Assembly: GCA_020628545.1 (NCBI GenBank)
Contig: JAHDEX010000007.1
Location: 39,375-103,374 of the forward strand
Length of the DNA: 64,000 bases
From: Paracoccaceae bacterium
GTDB lineage: Bacteria > Pseudomonadota > Alphaproteobacteria > Rhodobacterales > Rhodobacteraceae
Direction of reading: 5' to 3'
The translations under genes were made by a program, and so were the position numbers. Below the pieces are notes generated by a model that was not told the DNA's origin, made no database searches, and saw only the letters and a program-made list of their open reading frames with translations. Positions within the stretch are counted from its first letter, which is position 1. Every line of letters starts with the position of its first letter. This document shows, piece after piece, positions 43,257-52,570 of the stretch.

Positions 43257-43786
43257 CAACCGCGCCGTTGGCAATTGTGCTCGCTGACAAAGCGAGCAGT
43301 TTGTCGCCGATGATCCGCGATCTGCATCTGGGGAATGCAACCCGGCGTTTTGCCGGACAGGTTACCGTGAAAGCCGGGGCAGGGTTGGCGCGTTTTGCAG
43401 CCAAGCTGGCCGGGTTCCCGCAACCGATGCAGGATGCACCATTCAGACTTGAGATTGCTGCCGATGACAGGGGAGAGCGCTGGACGCGTTGGTTTGGACC
43501 TTGCACCACGACATCCACCCTGCGCGCGACAGCTGATGGGCTGGAAGAACGATTCGGGCCAATCACCACCGTCTTGCAACCGGCGGTGAAGCAGGACGGA
43601 AGATTGTCTTTCACCACGGGCGCCGCGCGCTTTCTGATCGTCCCGCTGCCGCAATGGCTCGCCCCTCAAGGACGGGTCGCGATCTGGGAGCGGGAGGACC
43701 GCTACCACTTTGACATCACTGGCGACTTACCTGCCTTTGGTCGGGCCATTCGCTATGTGGGGTGGTTGGCGCCAGAGGCGGCTTGA
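43253..43786 (+). CDS. DUF4166 domain protein
   Basis: RWTRWFGPCTTTSTLRATADGLEERFGP; GTG start overlaps the upstream stop. Confidence 0.7.
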   Translation: MTTAPLAIVLADKASSLSPMIRDLHLGNATRRFAGQVTVKAGAGLARFAAKLAGFPQPMQDAPFRLEIAADDRGERWTRWFGPCTTTSTLRATADGLEERFGPITTVLQPAVKQDGRLSFTTGAARFLIVPLPQWLAPQGRVAIWEREDRYHFDITGDLPAFGRAIRYVGWLAPEAA

Positions 43787-43841
43787 ACCTAACGCGGTGC
43801 TGGGCCACTCTTGTATCAAGTACGCACAAACGGAGCATGTC

Positions 43842-44114
43842 ATGTCACTCCTCTCGCGCCTTTTTGGTGGCGGCAACACGCCAGAACCTCCGCAGGGCGA
43901 AGACTACGAAGGCTTCACGATCAAGCCAGAGCCGATGCCCGACGGTGGGAAGTTTCGCCTCGCGGCGCGGATTACGCGTGAAGTAAACGGCGAGTTGAAA
44001 GAACATTATCTGATCCGTGCGGATACGCTGGACAGTAAGCAGGCTGCCGACGAAGCCGCGATCGCCAAGGCCAAGCAGATGATCGACCAGATGGGTCTGC
44101 GCGTTTTCGACTGA
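43842..44114 (+). CDS. HlyU-like protein
   Basis: MSLLSRLFGG...YEGFTIKPEPMPDGGKFRLAARI. Confidence 0.75.
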   Translation: MSLLSRLFGGGNTPEPPQGEDYEGFTIKPEPMPDGGKFRLAARITREVNGELKEHYLIRADTLDSKQAADEAAIAKAKQMIDQMGLRVFD

Positions 44115-44122
44115 TCCCCAAG

Positions 44123-44533
44123 ATGCAACAGACAACCTTCGAAATCGCAACACGCGGACCGGGGCTCTATGAGTTCACGCGCGACGTTGCTGCCTGGGTC
44201 AGCGGGACGGGCCTTCTGACTCTGATGATCCAACACACATCCGCCAGCATCGTCATTCAGGAGAATGCGGATCCGGAGGTGCAAACCGACCTGCAGAACT
44301 ATTTCCACCGGCTGGTGCCACCCACGACGGACCCTTCGATGTCCTATCTGACCCATACCTACGAGGGGCCGGATGACATGCCGGCCCATATCAAAGCCGC
44401 AATGCTACCCACCCACTTGGCGATCCCCGTGACAGATGGACAGCTGCAGCTTGGGACCTGGCAGGGGATCTACGTCTTTGAACACCGTGATCGCCCTCAT
44501 CACCGCCGGGTCATCGCGCATCTTTCCAACTAG
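44123..44533 (+). CDS. YjbQ-family protein (UPF0047)
   Basis: LTLMIQHTSASIVIQENADPEVQTDLQNYF; GTWQGIYVFEHRDRPHHRRV. Confidence 0.88.
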   Translation: MQQTTFEIATRGPGLYEFTRDVAAWVSGTGLLTLMIQHTSASIVIQENADPEVQTDLQNYFHRLVPPTTDPSMSYLTHTYEGPDDMPAHIKAAMLPTHLAIPVTDGQLQLGTWQGIYVFEHRDRPHHRRVIAHLSN

Positions 44534-44935
44534 GAAATGTTACAATCGTTCACGGGGCGCGCCGCGCGCCTGAAGAGCGTGTGAGGTCAGGTTTCACGTA
44601 ATTGCCAGCGCGCCGGTTTCTCGGTCAGGTAGTGCGTGAAAGGACTCACCATGACCCGCTTGAACATCACATCCGCTTCGACACGTCTGACTTTGTCACT
44701 GGCGCCAGCATTGCGATGTGATGCGAACATGCACGACAAAGGCCAAGCGTATGCGATCCTCAGCAGTCTGTTTCCCGCACAGATGATGGCACCTTCCGCC
44801 GCGAAGCGCGTCGTCTGACACAGCGCTTTTGATACGCAATTTCCCCTGAAGTTCACTCTTTCTTAGAGGTCCGGCGCTTAGATGCAGGCACCGCGCGTAA
44901 GGCGCGATCGTCAACCGAATGGATGAAGTCTGCGC

Positions 44936-45229
44936 ATGTCTTCGGACCCAGAAACCTACAAACTCCCCGCTGACCCGCGCGCCAATGCCTGCGGCGCCTT
45001 TTTTGACGCGCTGAAGGCGCGACGTGGCACGCGAATTGTGGTGGATGCATCCGCAGTCGAACGGATCGATACGCTTGTTGCGCAAGTCTTAATGATTGGG
45101 AAGCGCACTTGGGCCGCCGATGATGTGCCATTCACGCTGCTCGACCCGTCAGAAACCGTCACAGCAGCGCTGAAAAGTCTTGGGCTGGCGGACGAACTGC
45201 TTTCAGAAGGGACCCTGCATGTCGATTAA
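44936..45229 (+). CDS. STAS-domain protein (anti-anti-sigma-like) in chemotaxis cluster
   Basis: IVVDASAVERIDTLVAQVLMIGKRTW. Confidence 0.75.
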   Translation: MSSDPETYKLPADPRANACGAFFDALKARRGTRIVVDASAVERIDTLVAQVLMIGKRTWAADDVPFTLLDPSETVTAALKSLGLADELLSEGTLHVD

Positions 45230-45593
45230 AGTGTTGGCCATTGATGACTCTCGCACGATCCGGCACCTTTTATCTGTCACGCTGGGCGATGCCGGTTTCA
45301 ACGTCGAAACTGCTGACGATGGGGTTTTGGGGGTTGAGGCCTTTCAAGATGCCGATGCAGATGTCGTGATCACGGACATCAATATGCCGAACATGGATGG
45401 GTTTGGCGTGATCGAGTCGATCCGCGGCGGGCAGGTGAACAACCGCGTTCCCATTCTCGTCCTCACAACGGAAAGCGGGGATGATCTGAAAGCGCGTGCC
45501 CGGCAAGCAGGCGCGACCGGCTGGATCGTGAAGCCGTTCGACGATGTCTCACTCATTTCAGCGCTCAAGCGTGTGACGGGAGCCGCGGCATGA
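45219..45593 (+). CDS. cheY: CheY-like response regulator
   Basis: MSIKVLAIDDSRTIRHLL, VVITDINMPNMDGFG, ATGWIVKPF. Confidence 0.92.
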   Translation: MSIKVLAIDDSRTIRHLLSVTLGDAGFNVETADDGVLGVEAFQDADADVVITDINMPNMDGFGVIESIRGGQVNNRVPILVLTTESGDDLKARARQAGATGWIVKPFDDVSLISALKRVTGAAA

Positions 45594-47776
45594 GCGGCAA
45601 CTCAATTCGCGATATCTTCTTCCAGGAATGTGAAGACCTGAGTGATGCGTTGACCGACGGCCTGAATGAGATGGCCGACGGGACAGGCGACAGTGAGACG
45701 GTGAACGCTGTCTTTAGGGCCGTTCACTCAATTAAAGGATCCGGCGGCGCGTTCGGGCTTGAGGACCTCGTTGGGTTCGCACACAAGTTTGAAACCGTGC
45801 TTGATGCCGTGCGGTCGCATGAGCTGCAAGCAGACGACAATCTCATGCCTATCCTGCTGCGCTCCGGCGATGTTTTGATCGACTTGATTGAAGCGGCGCG
45901 CATGGAAACGGAGATCAATCAGGAAGCGGTTGATACAACGCTGGCCGCCTTGGCAGAGTTTCTCCCTGATGAGGATCAGGAGCCCGAGGAGGAGTTCTCG
46001 TTTCAGCCGATGGTTCTGGCAATCCCGGATGTCGCCGTCAGCGGCGCCGAAGAGGATACACAGGCAGGCTTTCGCATCAGTTTCACGCCTGCACGCGCGT
46101 TTTATGAGGTCGGGAATGATCCGCTCCATCTTATTGCCGCGCTTGGTGACCTCGGTTCACTGGAGGTGATCGCTGATCTTTCCCAGATCCCCGATGACAT
46201 CGACAACAGCGACTGGGAAAACGGATATCTTTCGTGGGATATCAAACTTGAAACGCCCGCGACCGATGAAACCGTCAAAGCTGTCTTTGGTTTTGTCGAA
46301 GACCTTTGCACCGTCTCGGTCCATCCAATGGGCACAAACGGTGAGGTGCTGCGCACTACAACGCCTGAAGCGGCAGTAGCGGCTATCCCCGAAAACGGGG
46401 CTGGTGAACCACCATCACCTGAGGCACCGTCAAAACAGGACTCTGAGGGGGACAAGTCGTCTGGACCCCCCGAAGATCCAGCGAAGACTGCAGCGAAGCC
46501 CGCAAAAGGCCCTGTCAAATCCCCCCCGTCCGCCGCGGCGCGCGAAGCAAAAGCGACCTTGCGCGTCGATCTTGAACGGGTCGATCGACTGATCAACGCG
46601 GTTGGAGAACTGATCATCAACCAATCCGTCATCGCACAGCGGATCGAAGATGCGGGTCTTGGGAAATCTGATGATATCCAAGTTGATCTCGAAGATTACA
46701 AACACCTCGCGCGGGAAATCCAGGAAGGGGTGATGGCGATCCGTGCCCAACCCGTAAAGCCGCTTTTCCAACGTATGGCGCGTATTGTCCGTGAGGTCAC
46801 CGCAGCAACCGGCAAGAAAGTGCAATTCGTTACCGTTGGCGAAGGCACCGAGGTCGACAAGACGCTTGTTGAGCGTTTGAGCGACCCGCTCACGCATATG
46901 ATCCGCAATGCGATTGATCATGGGATTGAGGAAAGCGAAACCCGCGTCCGCGCAGGTAAGGACCCTGAAGGGGTCATTCAACTTTCGGCCGAGCATCGCT
47001 CTGGCAACGTGTTGATCGAAATCATGGATGACGGGGCTGGTCTCAATCGTGATCGGATCAAAGCCATTGCGGTTGAGAAGGGCATCGTGGCTGAGGATGC
47101 AGATCTCAGCGTCACCGAAATTGACCAGCTGCTCTTCGCGCCAGGCTTTTCAACCGCAAAAGAAGTGACCAACCTGTCCGGACGTGGCGTGGGGATGGAT
47201 GTGGTCAAGACCGCGATCACGTCGCTTGGCGGTCGCATCGGGATCAGCAGCTCTCCGGGGCAGGGATCAACATTCTCGATCACGCTTCCGCTGACCCTTG
47301 CTGTGATGGATGGTATGGTCGTCACAGTTGCTGACCAGACGATGGTTATCCCAATCGCCAGCGTTTCAGAGACGATCCGACCCCGCAAAGAAGATATCTT
47401 CATGCTCGGCGTGGAACACCCGGTCCTGCAAATTCGCGGTGAATACATTCCCATTGTGGATCTTGGGACAGCACTCGGGCACCCCGCGCGGGATATTCCA
47501 TTGGAAAACCGGGTCTTTTTGCTCGTCCGGACTGAAAAAATCAGTCAGTGCGCGATAGCGGTGGATGGCATCTCTGATCAGCGTCAAGTCGTCATCAAGA
47601 GCCTTGAAGGCGACTATGGCAAGATCACTGGAATCTCGGCCGCAACCATACTTGGCGATGGCAAGATTGCTTTGATCGTCGATCCTGATGGCATCGCAAG
47701 CGCGGTTTCCGCGGCACCAATGTCGCAGCTGCCCGCGCAACCATCTTCACCACTGACGGAGCCTGCACATGTATGA
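45590..47776 (+). CDS. cheA: chemotaxis histidine kinase CheA
   Basis: HPt HSIKGSGGAFGL, HATPase NAIDHGIE, GRGVGMDVVK, CheW-like C-terminus. Confidence 0.96.
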   Translation: MSGNSIRDIFFQECEDLSDALTDGLNEMADGTGDSETVNAVFRAVHSIKGSGGAFGLEDLVGFAHKFETVLDAVRSHELQADDNLMPILLRSGDVLIDLIEAARMETEINQEAVDTTLAALAEFLPDEDQEPEEEFSFQPMVLAIPDVAVSGAEEDTQAGFRISFTPARAFYEVGNDPLHLIAALGDLGSLEVIADLSQIPDDIDNSDWENGYLSWDIKLETPATDETVKAVFGFVEDLCTVSVHPMGTNGEVLRTTTPEAAVAAIPENGAGEPPSPEAPSKQDSEGDKSSGPPEDPAKTAAKPAKGPVKSPPSAAAREAKATLRVDLERVDRLINAVGELIINQSVIAQRIEDAGLGKSDDIQVDLEDYKHLAREIQEGVMAIRAQPVKPLFQRMARIVREVTAATGKKVQFVTVGEGTEVDKTLVERLSDPLTHMIRNAIDHGIEESETRVRAGKDPEGVIQLSAEHRSGNVLIEIMDDGAGLNRDRIKAIAVEKGIVAEDADLSVTEIDQLLFAPGFSTAKEVTNLSGRGVGMDVVKTAITSLGGRIGISSSPGQGSTFSITLPLTLAVMDGMVVTVADQTMVIPIASVSETIRPRKEDIFMLGVEHPVLQIRGEYIPIVDLGTALGHPARDIPLENRVFLLVRTEKISQCAIAVDGISDQRQVVIKSLEGDYGKITGISAATILGDGKIALIVDPDGIASAVSAAPMSQLPAQPSSPLTEPAHV

Positions 47777-48248
47777 TGAGACCAAAGCTGTCGCTGATGA
47801 CGGTGCCGTCTTCGAGTTTATTTCGCTCTACGTCGGAGAGCAGAGCTTTTGCATTGAACTCAACCGCATCCGCGAAATTCGGCGGTGGGAACCTGTCACA
47901 ATGCTTCCGCATTCGCCGCCGTTTGTTCTTGGTGTCGTCAACCTGCGCGGTGCGGTCATTCCCATCATCGATCTTGCAAGCAAACTGGGGTTCCCGCCTT
48001 TTGAACCCACGAAGCGCAATGTGATCATCATCTGTAACCTCGGCGAACAGGTGATTGGGCTGCTTGTGGAGTCAGTTTCAGAAATCCTCACCGTCGATCT
48101 GTCAGAAATGCAGGAGGCGCCGCGCATCAAGGAAGACGCCAACAACACCGCAATCTGCGGAGTGATCTCAATCAAGGACGACATGACGCGCGTCATCGAT
48201 CTTGAAGCGATGATGGGCATTGGTGAGGAGCCTGCCCTCAATGAGTGA
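47769..48248 (+). CDS. cheW: chemotaxis coupling protein CheW
   Basis: LPHSPPFVLGVVNLRGAVIPIIDLASKLG. Confidence 0.94.
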   Translation: MYDETKAVADDGAVFEFISLYVGEQSFCIELNRIREIRRWEPVTMLPHSPPFVLGVVNLRGAVIPIIDLASKLGFPPFEPTKRNVIIICNLGEQVIGLLVESVSEILTVDLSEMQEAPRIKEDANNTAICGVISIKDDMTRVIDLEAMMGIGEEPALNE

Positions 48249-49098
48249 CCGGCATCGCACACTGGCGTCCGATCTGACCTTCACCGAAGCGGATTTTCGG
48301 CAAATTGCCCGACACGCGTCGCAGCAATATGGACTGAATATCAAAATTGAAAAGAAGGGGTTGATCTACGCGCGTCTGGCCCGTCGCATCCGGACACTGG
48401 GGCTGCCCGATTTCAAAGCTTATTGCGACCTGGCAACCGGACCAAGAGCGGCCTCCGAGGCGGAAGAGCTTCTATCGGCGCTCACAACCAATGTGTCGTC
48501 TTTTTACCGGGAACGGCATCATTTTGATGCTTTGAAGGCGACTGTCTTACCGGCACTGCGTGAAAAAATGCTGAGTGGGGCGGGCATTCGCATCTGGTCG
48601 GCGGGGTGTTCTGCCGGGCAAGAACCGTACTCTATCGCGGCGACCATCAAAGGGTGTTGGCCAGACCTAAAGTCGAATGCGGTCACGATTTTAGGATCGG
48701 ATGTTGACGGACGCATCTTGGAAAAGGCGCAGGCCGGCACCTACCGGGCGACCGAAGTGGCTTCTCTCAAGCCCGACGAGAAAGACTTGCTGTTCGAGCC
48801 GGGAACCCGAGGTAGCGATGTTGTCTACGTGCGCCCGGAACTGAAGGAGATGGTTCGGTTTGAGCGCATCAATCTTGTCGATGAATGGCGGCACGCGGCC
48901 CCTTTCGACATCATTTTTTGCCGAAACGTTGTGATCTACTTCGAACGCAGCACGCAACACAAACTTTGGCAAAGGTTTCGCGACAGTCTTGCGCCACAGG
49001 GTCACCTTTTCATTGGCCACTCTGAGCGTCTCACCGGACCGGCAGAAGCACAGTTTCGCAGTACCGGCATCACATCGTTTGAAAAATTGGCGCCATAA
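48241..49098 (+). CDS. cheR: chemotaxis methyltransferase CheR
   Basis: IWSAGCSAGQEPYSIA, DIIFCRNVVIYFE, HLFIGHSERL. Confidence 0.96.
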   Translation: MSDRHRTLASDLTFTEADFRQIARHASQQYGLNIKIEKKGLIYARLARRIRTLGLPDFKAYCDLATGPRAASEAEELLSALTTNVSSFYRERHHFDALKATVLPALREKMLSGAGIRIWSAGCSAGQEPYSIAATIKGCWPDLKSNAVTILGSDVDGRILEKAQAGTYRATEVASLKPDEKDLLFEPGTRGSDVVYVRPELKEMVRFERINLVDEWRHAAPFDIIFCRNVVIYFERSTQHKLWQRFRDSLAPQGHLFIGHSERLTGPAEAQFRSTGITSFEKLAP

Positions 49099-49121
49099 GG
49101 CACCAGCAAGAAAGGACCAAA

Positions 49122-49511
49122 ATGGCGCTCAAGGATAACCTGAAAGTCTTAGTTGTGGATGATATGCCGACCAGTCGCGGTCTCATTGTTCAAGCGCTTG
49201 AAGAAATGAAGGTGTGGAACAATTCGACCGAAAATAATGGACAGACGGCGATGGAGCGGCTCGCGAAGGAGCCTGCACATCTGATTTTGTCCGACATGAA
49301 CATGCCGGTCATGGATGGCCTCGAATTGCTGCGCAATCTCAGGGCGAACCGCGCGACAAAAGGTGTCGGATTCATCCTGATCACTGGGAAACCCACGCCT
49401 GATCTTGTGGCGAAAGGCCGGTCGCTTGGCATGAACAATATGATCAAAAAGCCCTTCACCACGCCGCAACTTAAGGCCTGCATCGAGCAAGTGGTGGGCC
49501 CACTTGGATAG
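49122..49511 (+). CDS. cheY: CheY-like response regulator
   Basis: LKVLVVDDMPTSRGLI, LILSDMNMPVMDGLELL, NMIKKPF. Confidence 0.92.
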   Translation: MALKDNLKVLVVDDMPTSRGLIVQALEEMKVWNNSTENNGQTAMERLAKEPAHLILSDMNMPVMDGLELLRNLRANRATKGVGFILITGKPTPDLVAKGRSLGMNNMIKKPFTTPQLKACIEQVVGPLG

Positions 49512-49872
49512 TCACGCCAACCAGACGAAAATCGCCGTTCAGGTTCTGCTAAAGAACATCTGCGGCGAACTTTTCGCGCTTGGCGCCCGCCTGCAAGACG
49601 TTGAGCGGACGATTTTTTCTATCGAGACGGCGGAAGAACTGCGGACGAATTTGGTTGGATTGCAAGATATGGATCTCATCATTCAACAGTTGAACGATTT
49701 GGGGCGTGCCATCCGCGTTGCGTCACATGCTGATCTTGATGAACTGATGCTTCCTGCGGCAGCGCTTGGCGAGACATTACATCTGGCGGAATTACGACGT
49801 CGCTTGATGGGATTGTCAGAGGAGAGAGTATTGTCGGCACCAATGGCAGATGCGGACGTCCAACTTTTCTAA
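49504..49872 (+). CDS. small helical protein with DxxxQ motif; candidate CheZ/CheT-like CheY-P phosphatase
   Basis: TTG start overlaps the cheY stop; LVGLQDMDLIIQQLNDLGRAI contains D57-L-I-I-Q61. Confidence 0.5.
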   Translation: MDSHANQTKIAVQVLLKNICGELFALGARLQDVERTIFSIETAEELRTNLVGLQDMDLIIQQLNDLGRAIRVASHADLDELMLPAAALGETLHLAELRRRLMGLSEERVLSAPMADADVQLF

Positions 49873-49960
49873 ACGGCAATTGCCAAGTTGATAGGCGCAG
49901 AACGACGCTTCTGAACCGAAAGCAGCAAGTCATAGGTACGGCTGAAGAAAGGGCCTCTGA

Positions 49961-50497
49961 ATGTCAGTCGAAACAGCGAAGGTCATCAGCGTGATCCAGG
50001 GTGAATTCGCGGTTTCCGCAGACCCCACGGCGTGCATGTCAACCGTCCTGGGGTCTTGCATTGCTGCCTGCCTTTACGATCCAACCAATAAAGTTGGCGG
50101 AATGAACCATTTCCTGCTGCCAGAGGCGCGCAATGGCGATAGTCAGCATGTCAAATACGGCGCGCATCTGATGGAATTGTTGATCAATGACCTTCTCAAG
50201 ATGGGCGCGCAGCGTGATCGTCTTCGGGTGAAGCTCGCAGGGGGCGGCAAGATGAGCCAATTCTTGGGTTCCGTGGGCGAGAAAAACATTGAGTTTGTCC
50301 AAAAGTATCTCGCAAATGAAGGTATTCCGATTGACTGGCAAAGTCTCGGAGGGAGGCAGGCAAGACGGATCCATTTCTACCCGACAACCGGTCGGCTGAC
50401 AGAGAAGTTCGTCCAAGCCCCGAAAGGCATTGAAGCCTCCGAAAAAGGCGCGCGCGCGCCCAGGCGACCTGCGAGTTCCGGTGTGGAATTGTTCTAA
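49961..50497 (+). CDS. cheD: chemoreceptor glutamine deamidase CheD
   Basis: TVLGSCIAACLYDP, GGMNHFLLPEA, KLAGGGKM. Confidence 0.95.
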   Translation: MSVETAKVISVIQGEFAVSADPTACMSTVLGSCIAACLYDPTNKVGGMNHFLLPEARNGDSQHVKYGAHLMELLINDLLKMGAQRDRLRVKLAGGGKMSQFLGSVGEKNIEFVQKYLANEGIPIDWQSLGGRQARRIHFYPTTGRLTEKFVQAPKGIEASEKGARAPRRPASSGVELF

Positions 50498-50631
50498 AGC
50501 GCTCTTTTCACTCACAACTCTGTGCAACACTGCTCACGCCACTGTGCATCAATGTGCTTCACAACAAGCGGAGCAGGGGTAGCGCGATGGGTGTTCGGGT
50601 TACATATGTTGATCACCAACCCCGCAACTGG

Positions 50632-50892
50632 ATGTCGACCATGACCCGCTTCACACTCGCATTGATCACACTGACCGCCGCCACACCGGCGTTCGCCAAC
50701 TACGGCGACCTGGAGATGAACATCGATGAGCTGTCTCCGCAGGTTGCCATGATTTCACAGCCTTTGCTGACACCGTCGTACGTTGTCGCGACCGAGGACA
50801 CCTGCACTTTGCCGTCCGACCATATCGTGTCGGTTCCGGTCACTTTCACAAGTGAAACCACCACAGAGATGGCGTGCCTGACCACGGAATAG
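50632..50892 (+). CDS. small secreted protein of unknown function
   Basis: MSTMTRFTLALITLTAATPAFA signal peptide; two Cys in the mature part. Confidence 0.55.
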   Translation: MSTMTRFTLALITLTAATPAFANYGDLEMNIDELSPQVAMISQPLLTPSYVVATEDTCTLPSDHIVSVPVTFTSETTTEMACLTTE

Positions 50893-51014
50893 TCCCTTCC
50901 GAAACAACATAAGGCGGTCCCAAATGTGGGCTACCCAAAGTTTTGCGCGTCCCCTATAGTCGCTGTAGGTAAGTGGGCAGAAAGTCCCACCCATGGCAGC
51001 TAACGAGGACGAAG

Positions 51015-51482
51015 ATGCGGTGCCCCTTTTGCGGAAACGTAGATACACAGGTTAAAGATTCACGCCCCGCCGAGGACCACGTCGCGATCAGACGTCGCCG
51101 CTTTTGCCCGGCGTGTGCCGGCCGGTTTACGACCTACGAACGTGTGCAGCTGCGCGATCTCGTTGTAATCAAGTCCAACGGACGCCGCGAGGATTTTGAC
51201 CGCGACAAGCTCGAACGGTCGATCCGCATTTCGCTTCAGAAACGCCCAGTTGAACCCGAGCGGATGGATCAGATGATCAGCGGGATTGTGCGCCGTTTGG
51301 AAAGCATGGGTGAAACGGACATTCCATCGACGACCATCGGCGAGATTGTCATGGAAAGCCTCGCGCGGATCGACACCGTCGCTTATGTCCGATTTGCGAG
51401 TGTCTATAAGAATTTCCAAGCAGCCGATGACTTTGACAAGTTTGTCAGTGAGCTACGGCCCGATCCCAAAATCGAGACGTGA
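51015..51482 (+). CDS. nrdR: transcriptional regulator NrdR
   Basis: [45 protein letters not shown]. Confidence 0.97.
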   Translation: MRCPFCGNVDTQVKDSRPAEDHVAIRRRRFCPACAGRFTTYERVQLRDLVVIKSNGRREDFDRDKLERSIRISLQKRPVEPERMDQMISGIVRRLESMGETDIPSTTIGEIVMESLARIDTVAYVRFASVYKNFQAADDFDKFVSELRPDPKIET

Positions 51483-52570
51483 CAGGTCCATCAGACCGCC
51501 ATTACATGCGGCTTGCGCTGACTTTGGGTCGGCGCGGTCTTGGTCAGGTGTGGCCGAACCCCGCGGTCGGATGTGTGATCGTGAAAGACGGACGCATTCT
51601 CGGTCGCGGCTGGACGGCTGTCGGTGGTCGTCCGCACGCTGAGACCCAGGCGCTGGCGCAGGCAGGGCCTGCCGCAAAAGGGGCCACGGTTTATGTGACG
51701 CTCGAGCCATGTGCGCACACGGGTCAGACCCCGCCCTGTGCGCAGGCGCTGATCAATGCAGACGTGGCCCGTGTTGTAGTTGCGTGCGACGACCCGGATC
51801 CGCGCGTGAATGGCGGCGGGATCGCGATGCTGCGCGCGTCTGGGATGGCGGTCACGACGGGGGTCGAAGAGTCCACGGCGCGGGCTGATCATGCGGGCTT
51901 TCTCTCGCGGATCACACGCAATCGGCCGTTTGTAACGCTAAAGCTTGCGACATCGCTGGACGGGCGGATCGCGACCCAGACGGGGGAAAGCCAGTGGATT
52001 ACAGGACCTGATGCGCGCCGGGCGGTTCACGCCCTCAGAGCGACCCACGACGCGGTCATGGTCGGCGCGGGCACCGTGCGTGCGGACAATCCACAACTGA
52101 CCGTGCGCGGCATGGGCCAGCGGCGTCAGCCAGTACGTGTGGTTTTGAGTACGGGGGCGGATCTGCCCATGGACGCGTCCTTGTTCCAAACTGCCGATGC
52201 GGTGCCGGTGTGGATGTGTCACGGCGCTGACGCTGACGTTTCGCGGTATTTGAGCCAGGGCATCGATAGTGTGCCGTGCGCTTTAACTGCCGGGCAGGTT
52301 GATATGGTCGCTGCACTGAAAGCTTTGGCGGACAGCGGGATTACGCGCCTCTTTTGCGAAGGCGGCAGCGCCGTCGCAGGGAGTTTGTTGCGATCTGGCT
52401 TGGTTGATCGCCTGGAACTTTTTCAGGCGGGAAAGCTGATCGGCGGAGACGGGCTCGCGGCGCTTGGTAGTCTCGGCGTTTCGGCCCTCAGTGATGCGCA
52501 TGCATTTGTGCGTGTTGCGGACCGCGCTGTGGGCGCTGATCTCTGGACCTCATGGGACAGGGCGACCTAG
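51479..52570 (+). CDS. ribD: bifunctional riboflavin deaminase/reductase RibD
   Basis: [44 protein letters not shown]. Confidence 0.95.
   Translation: MTGPSDRHYMRLALTLGRRGLGQVWPNPAVGCVIVKDGRILGRGWTAVGGRPHAETQALAQAGPAAKGATVYVTLEPCAHTGQTPPCAQALINADVARVVVACDDPDPRVNGGGIAMLRASGMAVTTGVEESTARADHAGFLSRITRNRPFVTLKLATSLDGRIATQTGESQWITGPDARRAVHALRATHDAVMVGAGTVRADNPQLTVRGMGQRRQPVRVVLSTGADLPMDASLFQTADAVPVWMCHGADADVSRYLSQGIDSVPCALTAGQVDMVAALKALADSGITRLFCEGGSAVAGSLLRSGLVDRLELFQAGKLIGGDGLAALGSLGVSALSDAHAFVRVADRAVGADLWTSWDRAT

Noticed and set aside
44587-44935. Possible short ORFs between yjbQ and the STAS gene (44587-44856 minus, 44636-44818 plus)
   Set aside because: No recognisable motif and overlapping opposite frames; treated as intergenic. 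The GGCGCGC-C-GCGCGCC repeat at 44556-44570 was noted but has too small a loop to call a terminator.
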